From Bacteroides propionicifaciens DSM 19291 = JCM 14649 (lineage in GTDB: Bacteria > Bacteroidota > Bacteroidia > Bacteroidales > Bacteroidaceae): DNA of 54,479 nt. The position numbers were made by a program, and so were the translations under genes. The notes beneath the pieces were generated by a model. That model was not told the origin of the DNA, did no database searches, and worked only from the letters and a program-made list of their open reading frames with translations. Below, one piece after another: positions 1 through 8,479 of this stretch (position 1 is its first letter; the number at the start of each line of letters is the position of its first letter). The DNA lies in the NCBI RefSeq assembly GCF_000375405.1, contig NZ_AQWS01000019.1, forward strand, positions 1 to 54,479, read 5' to 3'.

Positions 1-530
1 AATGCAATACCGCAGTAGCCGAAGAACTTAAGCCTTGATTCTTTTTGGTATCTTTTTCGTATCAAGACGAAAAAGTACATTAAGAAGTACTTTTTCTTTT
101 GTTAGACAAAAGAGAAAGCTACCAAAAAGAAAAACTACATCTATGTCTTCGGAGCTACTCCAGCACCGCTAATAGCATTTCTGAAATTAAACTCGCTCCG
201 CTCAAACAGTAATTTCATAAAGGCTCTTATCAGCACTTCCGCTACGCTCTTGCGACATATGATGGATTTGTAGTGTCACCCTGCTATTGGGCTTTGCCCT
301 CAGCTGTTGATGTTTGCTTCGCTTTTTTTGCTTCGCGGTTGGTCTTAAAAATGGCCTAATTTCGTAGGCGTTAAGCGGAGGTGTTGTGTTCAGCGTTAAG
401 AAACGCAATTGTTTGAGCGAAGCGAGTTATTGCGTTTTAGCTGAATTCAATACCGCAGTAGCCGTAGAAGTTAAGCCTTGATTCTTTTTGGTATCTTTTT
501 CTGATTAAGCAGAAAAAGGACATTCTTCAA
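1..530. repeat. dispersed repeat region with direct and inverted copies
   Basis: About 55 bases near the left edge (around 5-59) recur almost exactly at about 446-503, sharing 'ataccgcagtagcc' and then 'ttgattctttttggtatc'. Within 1-140 the block also folds on itself: 'ctttttggta' near 44 faces 'taccaaaaag' near 120, with further A/T-rich arms between. A short inverted repeat (401-409 with 429-437, 'aaacgcaat'/'attgcgttt') lies between the two copies. An open frame on the minus strand (202-408) has no domain and looks like repeat-derived noise. This resembles the non-coding repeats that sit between genes in Bacteroidales genomes, but the family cannot be named from this window. Confidence 0.5.
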
Positions 531-548
531 TAAAATAAATTAAAAAAG

Positions 549-626
549 AAAGGATCGCTTTTGGTTTTACGCTTGCATTGATTAAAATAATAACGCAAGA
601 CGATATTTACCAAAAACGATCCTTTT
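549..626 (-). terminator. large hairpin downstream of the WYL_2-like gene
   Basis: Arms 549-565 and 609-626 ('aaaggatcgcttttggt' against 'accaaaaacgatcctttt') pair almost completely, with one bulge, around a 43-nt loop. The loop contains an inner 'cttgc'/'gcaag' pair. It lies 32 nt beyond the stop of the minus-strand gene at 658-1011 and is followed on that strand by A/T-rich sequence. It could be that gene's terminator or part of the adjacent repeat. Confidence 0.45.
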
Positions 627-657
627 AAATAAACTTTTCAATCGATTGGGAAAAGTT

Positions 658-1011
658 TTATGGAACGACTCTCCAATTTATAAAATTCCCGAGTTCAAAT
701 ACCCTCCAGGCATCCTGTTCCTCATCCCAATAGGGGATAGTATGATTTTGTTGTAGCCAGGAATAGGGCTTGCAGAACCATCGGGTGTAGTTCTGAAGTG
801 TGGCTTTGCATAAGATGACTTCACCAGTCTTCTTCTTATATACAATGTGCGCACTACCTAGCACCATATGTTCTAATAATTCTATAACTTTATTAATTAT
901 GGATTGGGCCTCTTCGGGACTTAACTCGTAGGTATCTATTAGCCATTTCATCCACATTTTGCGTCTGCAACTCTTCGATGTAGACAACTGTTTTTGAGTT
1001 ACTATACTCAT
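658..1011 (-). CDS. WYL_2/DUF2693-like SH3 beta-barrel small protein
   Basis: This is a 117-residue soluble protein. The N-terminal half (about 15-55) is a charged helical segment. The C-terminal half (about 57-112) carries a 'VYKKKTGEVILCKATL' strand pair and then 'YWDEEQDAWRVFELGNFINW'. That layout, a basic 'K.G..R.A.GT' strand followed by a 'YwD...gaWRsf....li' strand, is what I recall of the Bacteroidales WYL_2 (DUF2693) family of SH3-like barrels. Such genes often sit in accessory or mobile regions, and the biochemical role of the family is not established. It is transcribed away from the polysaccharide locus and ends at a hairpin. The family assignment is from memory of motif shape and is moderately sure; no function is claimed. 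Confidence 0.6.
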   Translation of the reverse strand: MSIVTQKQLSTSKSCRRKMWMKWLIDTYELSPEEAQSIINKVIELLEHMVLGSAHIVYKKKTGEVILCKATLQNYTRWFCKPYSWLQQNHTIPYWDEEQDAWRVFELGNFINWRVVP

Positions 1012-1303
1012 CAGTTTTAGTTTAAAGTTCTTTTTCTTTGAAATCGTGTTCTCTTCGTGTTTTTAGCTTTATCTACGGACTTTCTGCTTGTAGATCGTTA
1101 TGTGTCATTAGTATTAGTGTTAAAACCGAGCAAGGGTGTTAATTAGGTTTATCGACTCTTGCAGGGGAGCAATATACGAAAAGTATCAACTCGTTATGTG
1201 TCTAAAATTGAACACTTATTTTAGCTTAAAGCTCTGCTGTATGTCGTTGTGTAGTATTTGCTTTGTATAATTTTTAACAAACTATCAATTAATACAAACT
1301 ACT

Positions 1304-1693
1304 ATGCAATCATTTCTTATTAATGCTACAAATAACTCAGTTCGCAAACTTGGTACGACTATAAGATCACTTAGGGAGAGTCTAGGATTAACACGTGAAG
1401 TTGTCGACGATCTTGGATTGGCTTCCAATAGCACACTACGTCATATTGAAGCTGGTCACTCTTGTTGTGTCTTTAGTTTAGTCCGACTTGTCTTTGGCTT
1501 TTTTATTTGCTTGAAAAGCGATGGTGATGTCGCTAAATTCTGCACTCATCTATTGGCATTACTTGCCGACCTGTTTAATCTTAAAGTAGAAAATATTAAA
1601 AATATGACTCTCGAAGAGTTAGTAACTCAGATTAGCCTAGGTCTTAAAAGAGAGCATCAAGAGTTTAAGAATAATCGCCCCAAAAAATATTAA
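1304..1693 (+). CDS. XRE-like helix-turn-helix protein with an internal insertion
   Basis: This 129-residue protein has an N-terminal helix-turn-helix of XRE type: 'LGTTIRSLRESLGLTREVV' (about 16-34) followed by 'NSTLRHIEAGHS' (about 42-53). In ordinary members this is followed directly by 'psl..LirLadlFnlk.edL'. Here 'SLVRL' (about 58-62) and 'LADLFNLKVENI' (about 86-97) are separated by about 23 extra residues, rich in F, C and L. The insert keeps the frame open. The gene lies about 1 kb upstream of the polysaccharide operon and reads towards it, so a regulatory role is possible but unproven. The insert may have damaged the fold. No strong promoter motif was found upstream. Confidence 0.6.
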   Translation: MQSFLINATNNSVRKLGTTIRSLRESLGLTREVVDDLGLASNSTLRHIEAGHSCCVFSLVRLVFGFFICLKSDGDVAKFCTHLLALLADLFNLKVENIKNMTLEELVTQISLGLKREHQEFKNNRPKKY

Positions 1694-2275
1694 GTAAGTC
1701 CTTATTATTTTAATGTACATCAATAGAAATTATCTCTCCTTAAAGTGAGTCCTAATATCTCTCGATGAGTTTTTATGCATTATGTATTACTCTTGACATA
1801 GATTAGCCAATTTTGTAGGCGATTAACCCTATTCTGCCCAAATAGGCTAAGCTGGCATGATGATGTAGCTAAATTCAAATGTTAAACTATAAGATAACTT
1901 AAAGCTAAAATATCAAGAATTATAACTTTGACAAGTTATTTTGTTCTTGCTGAGCTACTCTTTACTTACGCTATGCTTAACACAACCAAAAGCTAGGTAT
2001 CTAGAATTTTCGCTACCTTACAATTATGTAGCTGTTTGAATTAGTATAGCTTGGCTATATCTATGTTGGATATTTCCGGGTATATTTTATCAGTTATAAA
2101 TCATATTAACTCTAATAGAGAACGTATGATTACTGCTTGTTATGTTGTAATAATTTATCAATTTCTCGCCCTGTGCCACATTTGAGCGCTATCTATTCGA
2201 TATTAAGCCTATTAACCTAGTTATTAGCCTGGAATTAAAGCGAAAGAAAGAACTTTGAAATATTGTTGACATTTT
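1694..2275. other. intergenic region upstream of the polysaccharide operon
   Basis: There are about 580 bases without a convincing gene. The stretch is A/T-rich and full of stop codons in all frames. I looked for paired inverted repeats that could flip a promoter, as at Bacteroides capsule loci, and saw none. It may hold decayed sequence or a long regulatory leader. The operon promoter follows immediately. Confidence 0.5.
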
Positions 2276-2307
2276 TTTGCGATTCTGCATGGGATACTCT
2301 ACTTTTG
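2276..2307 (+). promoter_or_regulatory. Bacteroidetes-type promoter of the polysaccharide operon
   Basis: A -33 box TTTG (2276-2279) is followed after exactly 20 nt by a -7 box TACTTTTG (2300-2307), matching TAnnTTTG. Transcription would start near 2314, about 70 nt before the epimerase ATG at 2383. The promoter lies inside the reading frame that could extend the epimerase upstream, which argues against that longer start. Confidence 0.7.
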
Positions 2308-2382
2308 TATCACTTTTTAGCAAATAGAGTATTTATTATATCTGTGTTGCGTAAAAGTAACAGTGATGAAATAAACGAAAAA

Positions 2383-3357
2383 ATGACAAAGAAAGTATTA
2401 GTCACAGGTGGAGCCGGATTTATTGGATCAAACCTTTGCCAACATCTGCTAGAAAATGAGTATCATGTTGTATGTTTAGATAATTTTGCTACAGGTAAAA
2501 TTGAAAATCTACTTCCTTTAGTAGAGAAATATCCAACCACTTTTCAATTAATTGTAGGTGATATCCGCAATTTTGAAGATTGTCAAAAAGCAGTTGAAGG
2601 TGTTGACTATGTAATGCACGAAGCTGCATTGGGTTCTGTTCCTCGTTCAATCAAAGACCCCATTACTACAAACGATGTTAACATTGGTGGCTTTCTAAAT
2701 ATGCTTACTGCTGCACGTGATGCAAAAGTTAAACGTTTTGTTTATGCTGCCAGCTCGTCAACCTATGGCGATAGCAAATCGCTACCTAAAGTAGAAGATG
2801 TAATTGGTCGTCCTCTTTCTCCCTATGCAATTACCAAATATGTAGATGAATTATATGCCGATGTTTTTGCCCGTACCTACGGTATGGAAACCATTGGTCT
2901 GCGTTATTTCAACGTCTTTGGTCGTCGCCAAGATCCTTTTGGTGCGTATGCAGCTGTAATTCCTTTGTTTGTTAAAAAATTAATGGCACATGAAAGTCCA
3001 TTGATTAATGGTGATGGCGAATACAGTCGTGACTTCACTTACATCGACAACGTAGTTCAAATGAATATGTTGGCAATTACAACAAAAAATCCTGAAGCAG
3101 TTAACCAAGTGTATAACACTGCCTTTGGCGAGCGTACAACGTTGAACCAATTGGTGGGTTATTTGAAAGAGGGCTTAGCTGAATTTGATCCAAAAATTGG
3201 AGAAATTGAAATCTTGCATGGACCGAATCGCGTAGGGGATATTCCACATTCATTGGCTTGCATTGATAAAGCAAAGAATTTATTGGGTTACCAACCAAAA
3301 TACAGTATGAAGGATGGCTTGAAAGAGGCTGTTAAGTGGTACTGGGAAAATATTTAA
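2383..3357 (+). CDS. UDP-N-acetylglucosamine 4-epimerase-like SDR (WbpP/TviC type)
   Basis: This 324-residue extended short-chain dehydrogenase has a Rossmann motif GGAGFIG at residues 9-15 and an SSS motif at 124-126. The catalytic pair is Tyr148 and Lys152 (YAITK). The family interconverts UDP-GlcNAc and UDP-GalNAc, and WbpP-like members also accept the uronic acid forms. The dehydrogenase partner follows after 36 nt, the same pairing as wbpP/wbpO or tviC/tviB, which implies UDP-GalNAcA production. The start at 2383 was chosen because the protein then begins MTKKVLVTGG, as usual for the family. The frame can be extended 40 codons to 2263, but that stretch contains the promoter and has no family character. 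Exact substrate is inferred. Confidence 0.85.
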   Translation: MTKKVLVTGGAGFIGSNLCQHLLENEYHVVCLDNFATGKIENLLPLVEKYPTTFQLIVGDIRNFEDCQKAVEGVDYVMHEAALGSVPRSIKDPITTNDVNIGGFLNMLTAARDAKVKRFVYAASSSTYGDSKSLPKVEDVIGRPLSPYAITKYVDELYADVFARTYGMETIGLRYFNVFGRRQDPFGAYAAVIPLFVKKLMAHESPLINGDGEYSRDFTYIDNVVQMNMLAITTKNPEAVNQVYNTAFGERTTLNQLVGYLKEGLAEFDPKIGEIEILHGPNRVGDIPHSLACIDKAKNLLGYQPKYSMKDGLKEAVKWYWENI

Positions 3358-3393
3358 AGAAAAGTTAACAAGAAGTTTATTTTAAGCAAAACA

Positions 3394-4662
3394 ATGAAAG
3401 ATATTAAAGTAGCAGTTATAGGATTAGGATATGTAGGATTGCCATTGGCACGTTTGTTCTCAACTAAATATCCAACAGTAGGCTTTGACCTAAATGAAGG
3501 TCGAGTTAAAGAATTAATGAGTGGTCACGATTCTACATTAGAAGTCGCTGATGATTTGTTACAAGAAGCAATTAATAAGCATGGCTTATTGTGTTCATCT
3601 GAATTGGAGGATTTGAAATCTTGTAATTTCTATGTAATTGCAGTACCAACACCAGTTGATGAAAATCACAATCCGGATTTAACTCCATTGTATGGTGCGA
3701 GTACAACAATTGGTAAAGTCATCTCAAAAGGGGATATTGTAGTTTACGAATCAACTGTATATCCAGGAGTAACCGAAGATGAGTGTATTCCTGTTGTAGA
3801 AAAAGTATCAGGCTTAAAATATAACGTAGATTTTTATGCTGGTTATAGCCCAGAGCGTATCAATCCAGGAGACAAAGTGCATACAGTAGAGAATATTATG
3901 AAGGTAACTTCTGGTTCTACTCCCGAAATAGGTAAAATTGTAAACGAGGTATATGCTTCAGTTATTAAGGCAGGTACACACTTAGCTCCAACCATTAAAG
4001 TAGCAGAAGCTGCTAAAGTTATTGAAAACTCACAACGTGATATAAACATTGCCTTTGTAAATGAGCTATCAAAAATATTCAATAAACTAGGCATTGACAC
4101 CAGTGATGTTTTGGAAGCTGCTGGTACAAAATGGAACTTTTTACCATTTAAACCAGGTTTAGTTGGTGGTCACTGTATTGGTGTTGATCCTTATTACTTG
4201 GCTCAATGTGCACAACGTCATGGCTATAATCCGGAAATTATCCTTGCTGGTCGTCGCATGAACGATGGCATGGGTGAGTATGTAGCTAGTCAAGTCATTA
4301 AATTGATGTTAAAGAAAGGAATACAAGTTCTAGAATCTAATGTGCTTATTCTTGGATTTACCTTTAAAGAAAACTGCCCAGATGTACGTAACACGAAAGT
4401 AATTGACATTGTAACTGCATTGAAAGATTACAATGTAAATGTAACAATTTATGACCCTTGGGCGAATCCAGTTATTGCCAAAAGAGAATATGGTGTTGAA
4501 GTGGTTAATACTCTACCTCAAACTAAGTTTGATGGAGCAATATTAGCTGTTGCCCACAAAGAATTTTCAGTCTTAAATATCAATAATCTTGTAGTGGATA
4601 ATTCTGTTATTTTTGATGTTAAAGGTATCTTAGATAATAGTAAAATTGATGGAAGATTGTAG
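3394..4662 (+). CDS. UDP-N-acetyl-hexosamine 6-dehydrogenase (WbpO/TviB type)
   Basis: This is a 422-residue nucleotide-sugar dehydrogenase. An N-terminal NAD-binding motif '[14 protein letters not shown]' (about 6-19) is followed by the central helical domain. The catalytic cysteine is Cys261 in '[12 protein letters not shown]'. The C-terminal UDP-sugar domain contains '[16 protein letters not shown]'. The family oxidises C6 of UDP-GlcNAc or UDP-GalNAc to the uronic acid using two NAD+. Directly after the epimerase gene, it most likely supplies UDP-GalNAcA, giving the polysaccharide a negative charge. The wzx gene begins inside its last codons (ATG at 4649), so the genes are translationally coupled. 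Substrate is inferred from the pairing; UDP-Glc or UDP-ManNAc specificity is less likely. Confidence 0.88.
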   Translation: MKDIKVAVIGLGYVGLPLARLFSTKYPTVGFDLNEGRVKELMSGHDSTLEVADDLLQEAINKHGLLCSSELEDLKSCNFYVIAVPTPVDENHNPDLTPLYGASTTIGKVISKGDIVVYESTVYPGVTEDECIPVVEKVSGLKYNVDFYAGYSPERINPGDKVHTVENIMKVTSGSTPEIGKIVNEVYASVIKAGTHLAPTIKVAEAAKVIENSQRDINIAFVNELSKIFNKLGIDTSDVLEAAGTKWNFLPFKPGLVGGHCIGVDPYYLAQCAQRHGYNPEIILAGRRMNDGMGEYVASQVIKLMLKKGIQVLESNVLILGFTFKENCPDVRNTKVIDIVTALKDYNVNVTIYDPWANPVIAKREYGVEVVNTLPQTKFDGAILAVAHKEFSVLNINNLVVDNSVIFDVKGILDNSKIDGRL

Positions 4663-5914
4663 AAAATGTCGTCTCCAAAATGGGTTTCTAAAACATGTTA
4701 TAACTTTGGCATCAGGCACAGCATGTAGTCAAATATTATCTATATTATTTTTACCAATATTAAGTAGAATCTATAATCAAGATGCTTTTGGTATTTTAGC
4801 TTCATTTACAGCAATAGTTTCGCTTATAAGTTCAGTCTCTACTTTAAAATATGACACAGCATTAGTTTTTCCTAAAAACGATAAAGTAGCTTATGTATTA
4901 CTTAAGTTAGCTAACATTACTACAATTGGTGTATTGCTAATTTCATTTATTGTCATATCAATTTTTAAAAACAGTTTAGATATAAATGTTCCAGGTATTG
5001 AATATCTAATACTATTAGGGGTCCTATTATCAGTTAATTATAATAACTCAACCCTTTGGAATATAAGATTTAAAGACTTCAAAAATTCAACTATATCTAG
5101 AATAATACAAGTTATTAGTGTCTTCTTATTCCAAGTAATTCTGTATAGTTTCTTAGGGGTCTATGGATTAGTCATAGGTAATCTATGTGGCGTTTTATTG
5201 TCAGGTGCTTACTTAATAAAAAAAAGGAAGTTTGATTTTTATTTATACAAACAAATATCATTGGCTGATATGAAAAAAATTGCTTTAAAATATAAGGACT
5301 TTCCTTTATTTATGGCTCCGTCAGAACTAATTTTGAGCTTTGCTTCTAATTTGCCAACTATAATGTTTCTTAAATATGCAAGTTTAGCTGATATTGGAAT
5401 ATATGGTATGGCTACTAGAATATTAATGCAACCCATTTCGCTGATATCTTCGAGTGTGAAAAATGTTACAATGTCATATATGAGTGATAGGAAAAATACC
5501 AATTCAAGTATTTTGTTTTGGTATTTTAAAATAGTTTTATGTTTATTAGGAATCTCTATTTTCGGCTGTATTTTTATCTTTTTTTTAGGAGATTTTATAA
5601 TTGATTTCTTCTTGGGTAATAATTGGCTAGAGACATATACTTATATGATTTACTTGATGCCATTATTTATTTCAATGATGATATCTTCTCCCGCTTCAGT
5701 TGCTGTAAGAGTCTTTGATATGCAGAGGTTAACTCTTGTATTTTCTATATTTTCGTTAATTGTAAAATGGTTAGTTTTAATTTATACATTTTCAATTAAT
5801 TTAGATATAAAAGATGTTATTTTCTATTATGCTATAGTTAGTTTGATATTAGTTATCTTGAATCATCTTCTAGTTGTTATTAAAATCATTGGGTATGAAA
5901 AAAATATTATTTAA
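4649..5914 (+). CDS. polysaccharide flippase, Wzx/MATE-like
   Basis: This is a 421-residue integral membrane protein with about 12 hydrophobic segments and few charged residues between them. It begins '[20 protein letters not shown]', the usual opening of the oligosaccharide flippase (PST/MVF) family. The family moves undecaprenyl-linked repeat units across the inner membrane. It overlaps the dehydrogenase gene by 14 nt; ATG 4649 is preferred over the TTG at 4646. Base composition becomes markedly A/T-rich from here to about 14.3 kb, marking the start of the strain-specific core. Wzy and initiation enzymes in the same locus support a Wzx/Wzy-dependent pathway. Confidence 0.85.
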   Translation: MEDCRKCRLQNGFLKHVITLASGTACSQILSILFLPILSRIYNQDAFGILASFTAIVSLISSVSTLKYDTALVFPKNDKVAYVLLKLANITTIGVLLISFIVISIFKNSLDINVPGIEYLILLGVLLSVNYNNSTLWNIRFKDFKNSTISRIIQVISVFLFQVILYSFLGVYGLVIGNLCGVLLSGAYLIKKRKFDFYLYKQISLADMKKIALKYKDFPLFMAPSELILSFASNLPTIMFLKYASLADIGIYGMATRILMQPISLISSSVKNVTMSYMSDRKNTNSSILFWYFKIVLCLLGISIFGCIFIFFLGDFIIDFFLGNNWLETYTYMIYLMPLFISMMISSPASVAVRVFDMQRLTLVFSIFSLIVKWLVLIYTFSINLDIKDVIFYYAIVSLILVILNHLLVVIKIIGYEKNII

Positions 5915-6416
5915 AATAAAAACTAAAATAATTTTAAGTATTCTAAAATCTCCATTTTTTAATAGATATAATAATAAATTATTTTCAGCGTTAGGAGTTA
6001 AACTATCTAGTTGTAGTAGTGTTTCAAAAAGAATTAATATTATAGGGGACTATTCTTTGATTGAATTTGGGCAAAATGTATCCATTAATTATGGTTGTTT
6101 CTTTGCTGTTAAAGAACGTGTTTATATAGGTGATAATACAGCACTAGCTTATAATGTTACAATATTAACTTCAGCAAATCCTAATGGTCCCAAAAACAAA
6201 TTGTCAAGTGTATATCCTAAAATCCAAAAAAAAGTCGTGATTAAAGAAAACTGTTGGATTGGGGCAGGATCAATAATATTACCAGGTGTAACTATAGGTG
6301 AAAACTCAGTTGTTGCTGCAGGCTCTGTTGTAACTAAAGATGTTCCTTCTTATTCTGTTTATGGAGGGTGTCCTGCTTTAAAAATTAAAGATTTAAAGGA
6401 ATTTTATGAAAAATGA
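5895..6416 (+). CDS. left-handed beta-helix acetyltransferase (WbbJ/LacA-like)
   Basis: This 173-residue protein has hexapeptide repeats across about 50-170, including 'IGDNTALAYNVTI' and then 'IKENCWIGAGSIILPGVTIG' and 'SVVAAGSVVTKDVP'. The ending 'YSVYGGCPALKIK' is typical of maltose/galactoside O-acetyltransferases. The family moves acetyl from acetyl-CoA to a sugar hydroxyl, or in some members an amine, and works as a trimer. The catalytic histidine of LacA-type enzymes is not obvious: the corresponding stretch reads 'TILTSANPNGP'. The start at 5895 (MKKILFKIK) is preferred over TTG 5874 because it avoids a longer overlap; the remaining overlap with wzx is 20 nt. O-acetylation of the repeat unit is inferred. 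Confidence 0.75.
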   Translation: MKKILFKIKTKIILSILKSPFFNRYNNKLFSALGVKLSSCSSVSKRINIIGDYSLIEFGQNVSINYGCFFAVKERVYIGDNTALAYNVTILTSANPNGPKNKLSSVYPKIQKKVVIKENCWIGAGSIILPGVTIGENSVVAAGSVVTKDVPSYSVYGGCPALKIKDLKEFYEK

Positions 6417-7599
6417 TGTTTTGATAATTAGCGGATCTGTATTTTCGAGTACTCTTCATTTAATAGAAACTCTTTCAGATTTAGAAGATGTTAAAAGTAT
6501 TTATATTGTAACTACATCAAAGGTGGCATATAAATATTTGAATTACTGTAAATCTATTTCGAAAATATGGCATATTGATGCTACTGATAATGATGAGTTT
6601 AATTTAAAATTTAAATCAATATTTTTCAATTTTAGTTTAGATACTAAACCTATACTGTTTGTAACGACAGATTCAGCTTGTTTGGCTATTAGTTCAGACC
6701 GAGATTGGTATGATACTAATTTCCATTTATCTATTCCTTGCAATAACATTGTTAATATTTTTAATAATAAAGGCAAAGCGGAACCTTTTGCTAGAAATAA
6801 AGGAATGCTAGTTCCAAATACCTATATAGTTGAAAATTATAAAGATTTACTTTTACATTCTTTAGAATATCCACTTATAATTAAACCCAGTAATAGAGAG
6901 TATTCTCAAACTGTAACTTTTAAAACGCATTTAGTTTACTCTCAAGAAGAATTATTATTGTTTTTTAAACACGGACAGTATTTTAATAATGGCTTAACGA
7001 ATTATGTTCTCCAAGAGTATATTGATGGTAGCGATTATAATAATATCTATATTATATTCTACAGATCTAAAACTGGCAAACTTATATCATGTATGGGGAG
7101 GAAAACACTTCAGTCGCCTACTAATCAGGGGGTTATGGCTATAGGTACTGTGGAGTTTATACCATGTGTCTATGATTTATGTGAGCATTTTCTGTCACAA
7201 ATTAACTATACTGGTATTGGAGGTATAGAGTTAAAAGAAAAAGGTGGAGTATACTATTTTATAGAAATGAGTACAAGAGTTGAAGGGTTTATTAAAATTG
7301 AAAAATTAACAAAATCATCAATAATACAACAAGTATTTTGGGATTTATCTGGAAGTCGTTTGCTTGATTGCAATAAAACCTTAAAAAAAGGTTTTGGGAA
7401 TTACTATTCTTTATTAAAAGTTATTAGCGTTAGACTTAAGCAAAAACAGTATTTTAGATTTCTATTTGTTGATTTATTCAATATCATATTAAAAAACAAC
7501 ACTATAGACTTCATGTCTTTTCAAAATTATAAGGTGTACTACCATTATTATAAAGAACGTATTAAAATAAAATTGTATGGTAAGGAAAATCAAAAATAA
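6406..7599 (+). CDS. ATP-grasp ligase of the polysaccharide locus
   Basis: This 397-residue protein has a carbamoyl-phosphate-synthase-like ATP-grasp layout. An N-terminal alpha/beta domain (about 1-115) is followed by 'NKGKAEPFARNKGMLVPNTY' (about 124-143) and the ATP-binding lysine region 'YPLIIKPSNREYSQTV' (about 159-174). A 'VLQEYIDGSDYN' segment and a late acidic metal-binding part, 'IGGIELKEKGGVYYFIEMSTR', follow. ATP-grasp enzymes join a carboxylate to an amine through an acyl-phosphate. Inside a locus making a uronic acid, an attractive target is amidation of that uronate or attachment of an amino acid, but this is inference. The start ATG overlaps the acetyltransferase by 11 nt, and its end overlaps the next gene by 23 nt. 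The substrate is unknown. Confidence 0.75.
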   Translation: MKNDVLIISGSVFSSTLHLIETLSDLEDVKSIYIVTTSKVAYKYLNYCKSISKIWHIDATDNDEFNLKFKSIFFNFSLDTKPILFVTTDSACLAISSDRDWYDTNFHLSIPCNNIVNIFNNKGKAEPFARNKGMLVPNTYIVENYKDLLLHSLEYPLIIKPSNREYSQTVTFKTHLVYSQEELLLFFKHGQYFNNGLTNYVLQEYIDGSDYNNIYIIFYRSKTGKLISCMGRKTLQSPTNQGVMAIGTVEFIPCVYDLCEHFLSQINYTGIGGIELKEKGGVYYFIEMSTRVEGFIKIEKLTKSSIIQQVFWDLSGSRLLDCNKTLKKGFGNYYSLLKVISVRLKQKQYFRFLFVDLFNIILKNNTIDFMSFQNYKVYYHYYKERIKIKLYGKENQK

Positions 7600-8479
7600 A
7601 TTAAGATATCTTTTAGCTCCTAATTGGCAAATTTATCTAGGCAAAATTAAGGGAACTCTTTCTGACATTGAAGATGATATCAATAAAGCCATTCCTTTAA
7701 AAATTCCTTATAAAGATCGGTGGTATGCAGACCCTTTTATTCTGAAGATTCAAAGTAAAAGTGTTTATATTCTAGCAGAGGAGTTTTCTTATAATGATAA
7801 TAGAGGTGTTATTGTCCTCTTGGAGGTGGATATTGAGTCTTGTAAATTAATAAAAAGACATCTTTTGTTAAAATTAGAAACACACTTGTCTTTTCCTATA
7901 TTTAAAATTGATAGTGGTGTAATAATTATATACCCGGAAAATGCTGAGAATAATTGTTTAAAAGCTTATACATTAATTAATAATGGTGGTAAATATTCAC
8001 TGAACCATAACGAAACTATTCTAGATATGCCATTATCTGATTCTGTCATATTTGAGTTTAATGATAAGTATTTTTTACTCACTACTATGAAGCCATTTTC
8101 TAATGGTAATGAATTAACAGTTTTTATTTCTAATAATTTACTAAATAACTATAATCTACATCAAAAAATAGTATTTGGAGATAATTCAGCAAGAAGAGCA
8201 GGAGATCTGTTTTATATGGATAATAAGTTTGTAACTGTAAGCCAGGACTGTAATAGAAATTTATATGGTAATGGATTAATCTTTTCAGAAATACAAATAT
8301 CCGAAGATAATTACAAGTTAAGTATTGATGAAATAAAAAGAGTGTATCCTAAAGAAAAAGGAATCTTGGGGATCCACACGTTTAATGTGAAAGATGAATA
8401 CTTTGTAATTGACAAGAAAATCGTAAATTTTCCATTTCTATACAAATACATGAAAAAAATATCAATATTTAATTTATGA
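7577..8479 (+). CDS. GINT1_N-like beta-propeller protein, putative glycosyltransferase (paralog 1)
   Basis: This 300-residue protein has no signal peptide or membrane segment. In order it shows 'WYADPFIL' (about 49-56), 'AEEFSY', 'THLSFP', 'IIIYPEN', 'MPLSDSVIF', 'SARRAGDLF', 'VSQDCNRNLYGNG' and 'GILGIHTFN'. The WyADPF...E...G and GiHT/iD signatures are those I associate with the N-terminal domain of glucosamine inositolphosphorylceramide transferase (GINT1_N), a GH43/GH68-like five-bladed propeller. That domain also turns up alone or beside formyltransferase domains in bacterial polysaccharide loci. A second, divergent copy lies at 9881-10762, on the other side of the polymerase gene. Whether it transfers, trims or binds sugar is unknown. 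It overlaps both neighbours by a few bases, so it is tightly coupled in the operon. Confidence 0.65.
   Translation: MVRKIKNKLRYLLAPNWQIYLGKIKGTLSDIEDDINKAIPLKIPYKDRWYADPFILKIQSKSVYILAEEFSYNDNRGVIVLLEVDIESCKLIKRHLLLKLETHLSFPIFKIDSGVIIIYPENAENNCLKAYTLINNGGKYSLNHNETILDMPLSDSVIFEFNDKYFLLTTMKPFSNGNELTVFISNNLLNNYNLHQKIVFGDNSARRAGDLFYMDNKFVTVSQDCNRNLYGNGLIFSEIQISEDNYKLSIDEIKRVYPKEKGILGIHTFNVKDEYFVIDKKIVNFPFLYKYMKKISIFNL

Noticed and set aside
202-408. Minus-strand open frame of 68 codons in the left-hand repeat
   Set aside because: Low-complexity basic peptide with no domain, lying inside the repeat block; it looks like the chance translation of a repeated sequence.
1694-2300. Possible invertible promoter like those of Bacteroides capsule loci
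   Set aside because: I searched the upstream region for a matched pair of long inverted repeats flanking the promoter and found none; no nearby invertase or UpxY gene either.
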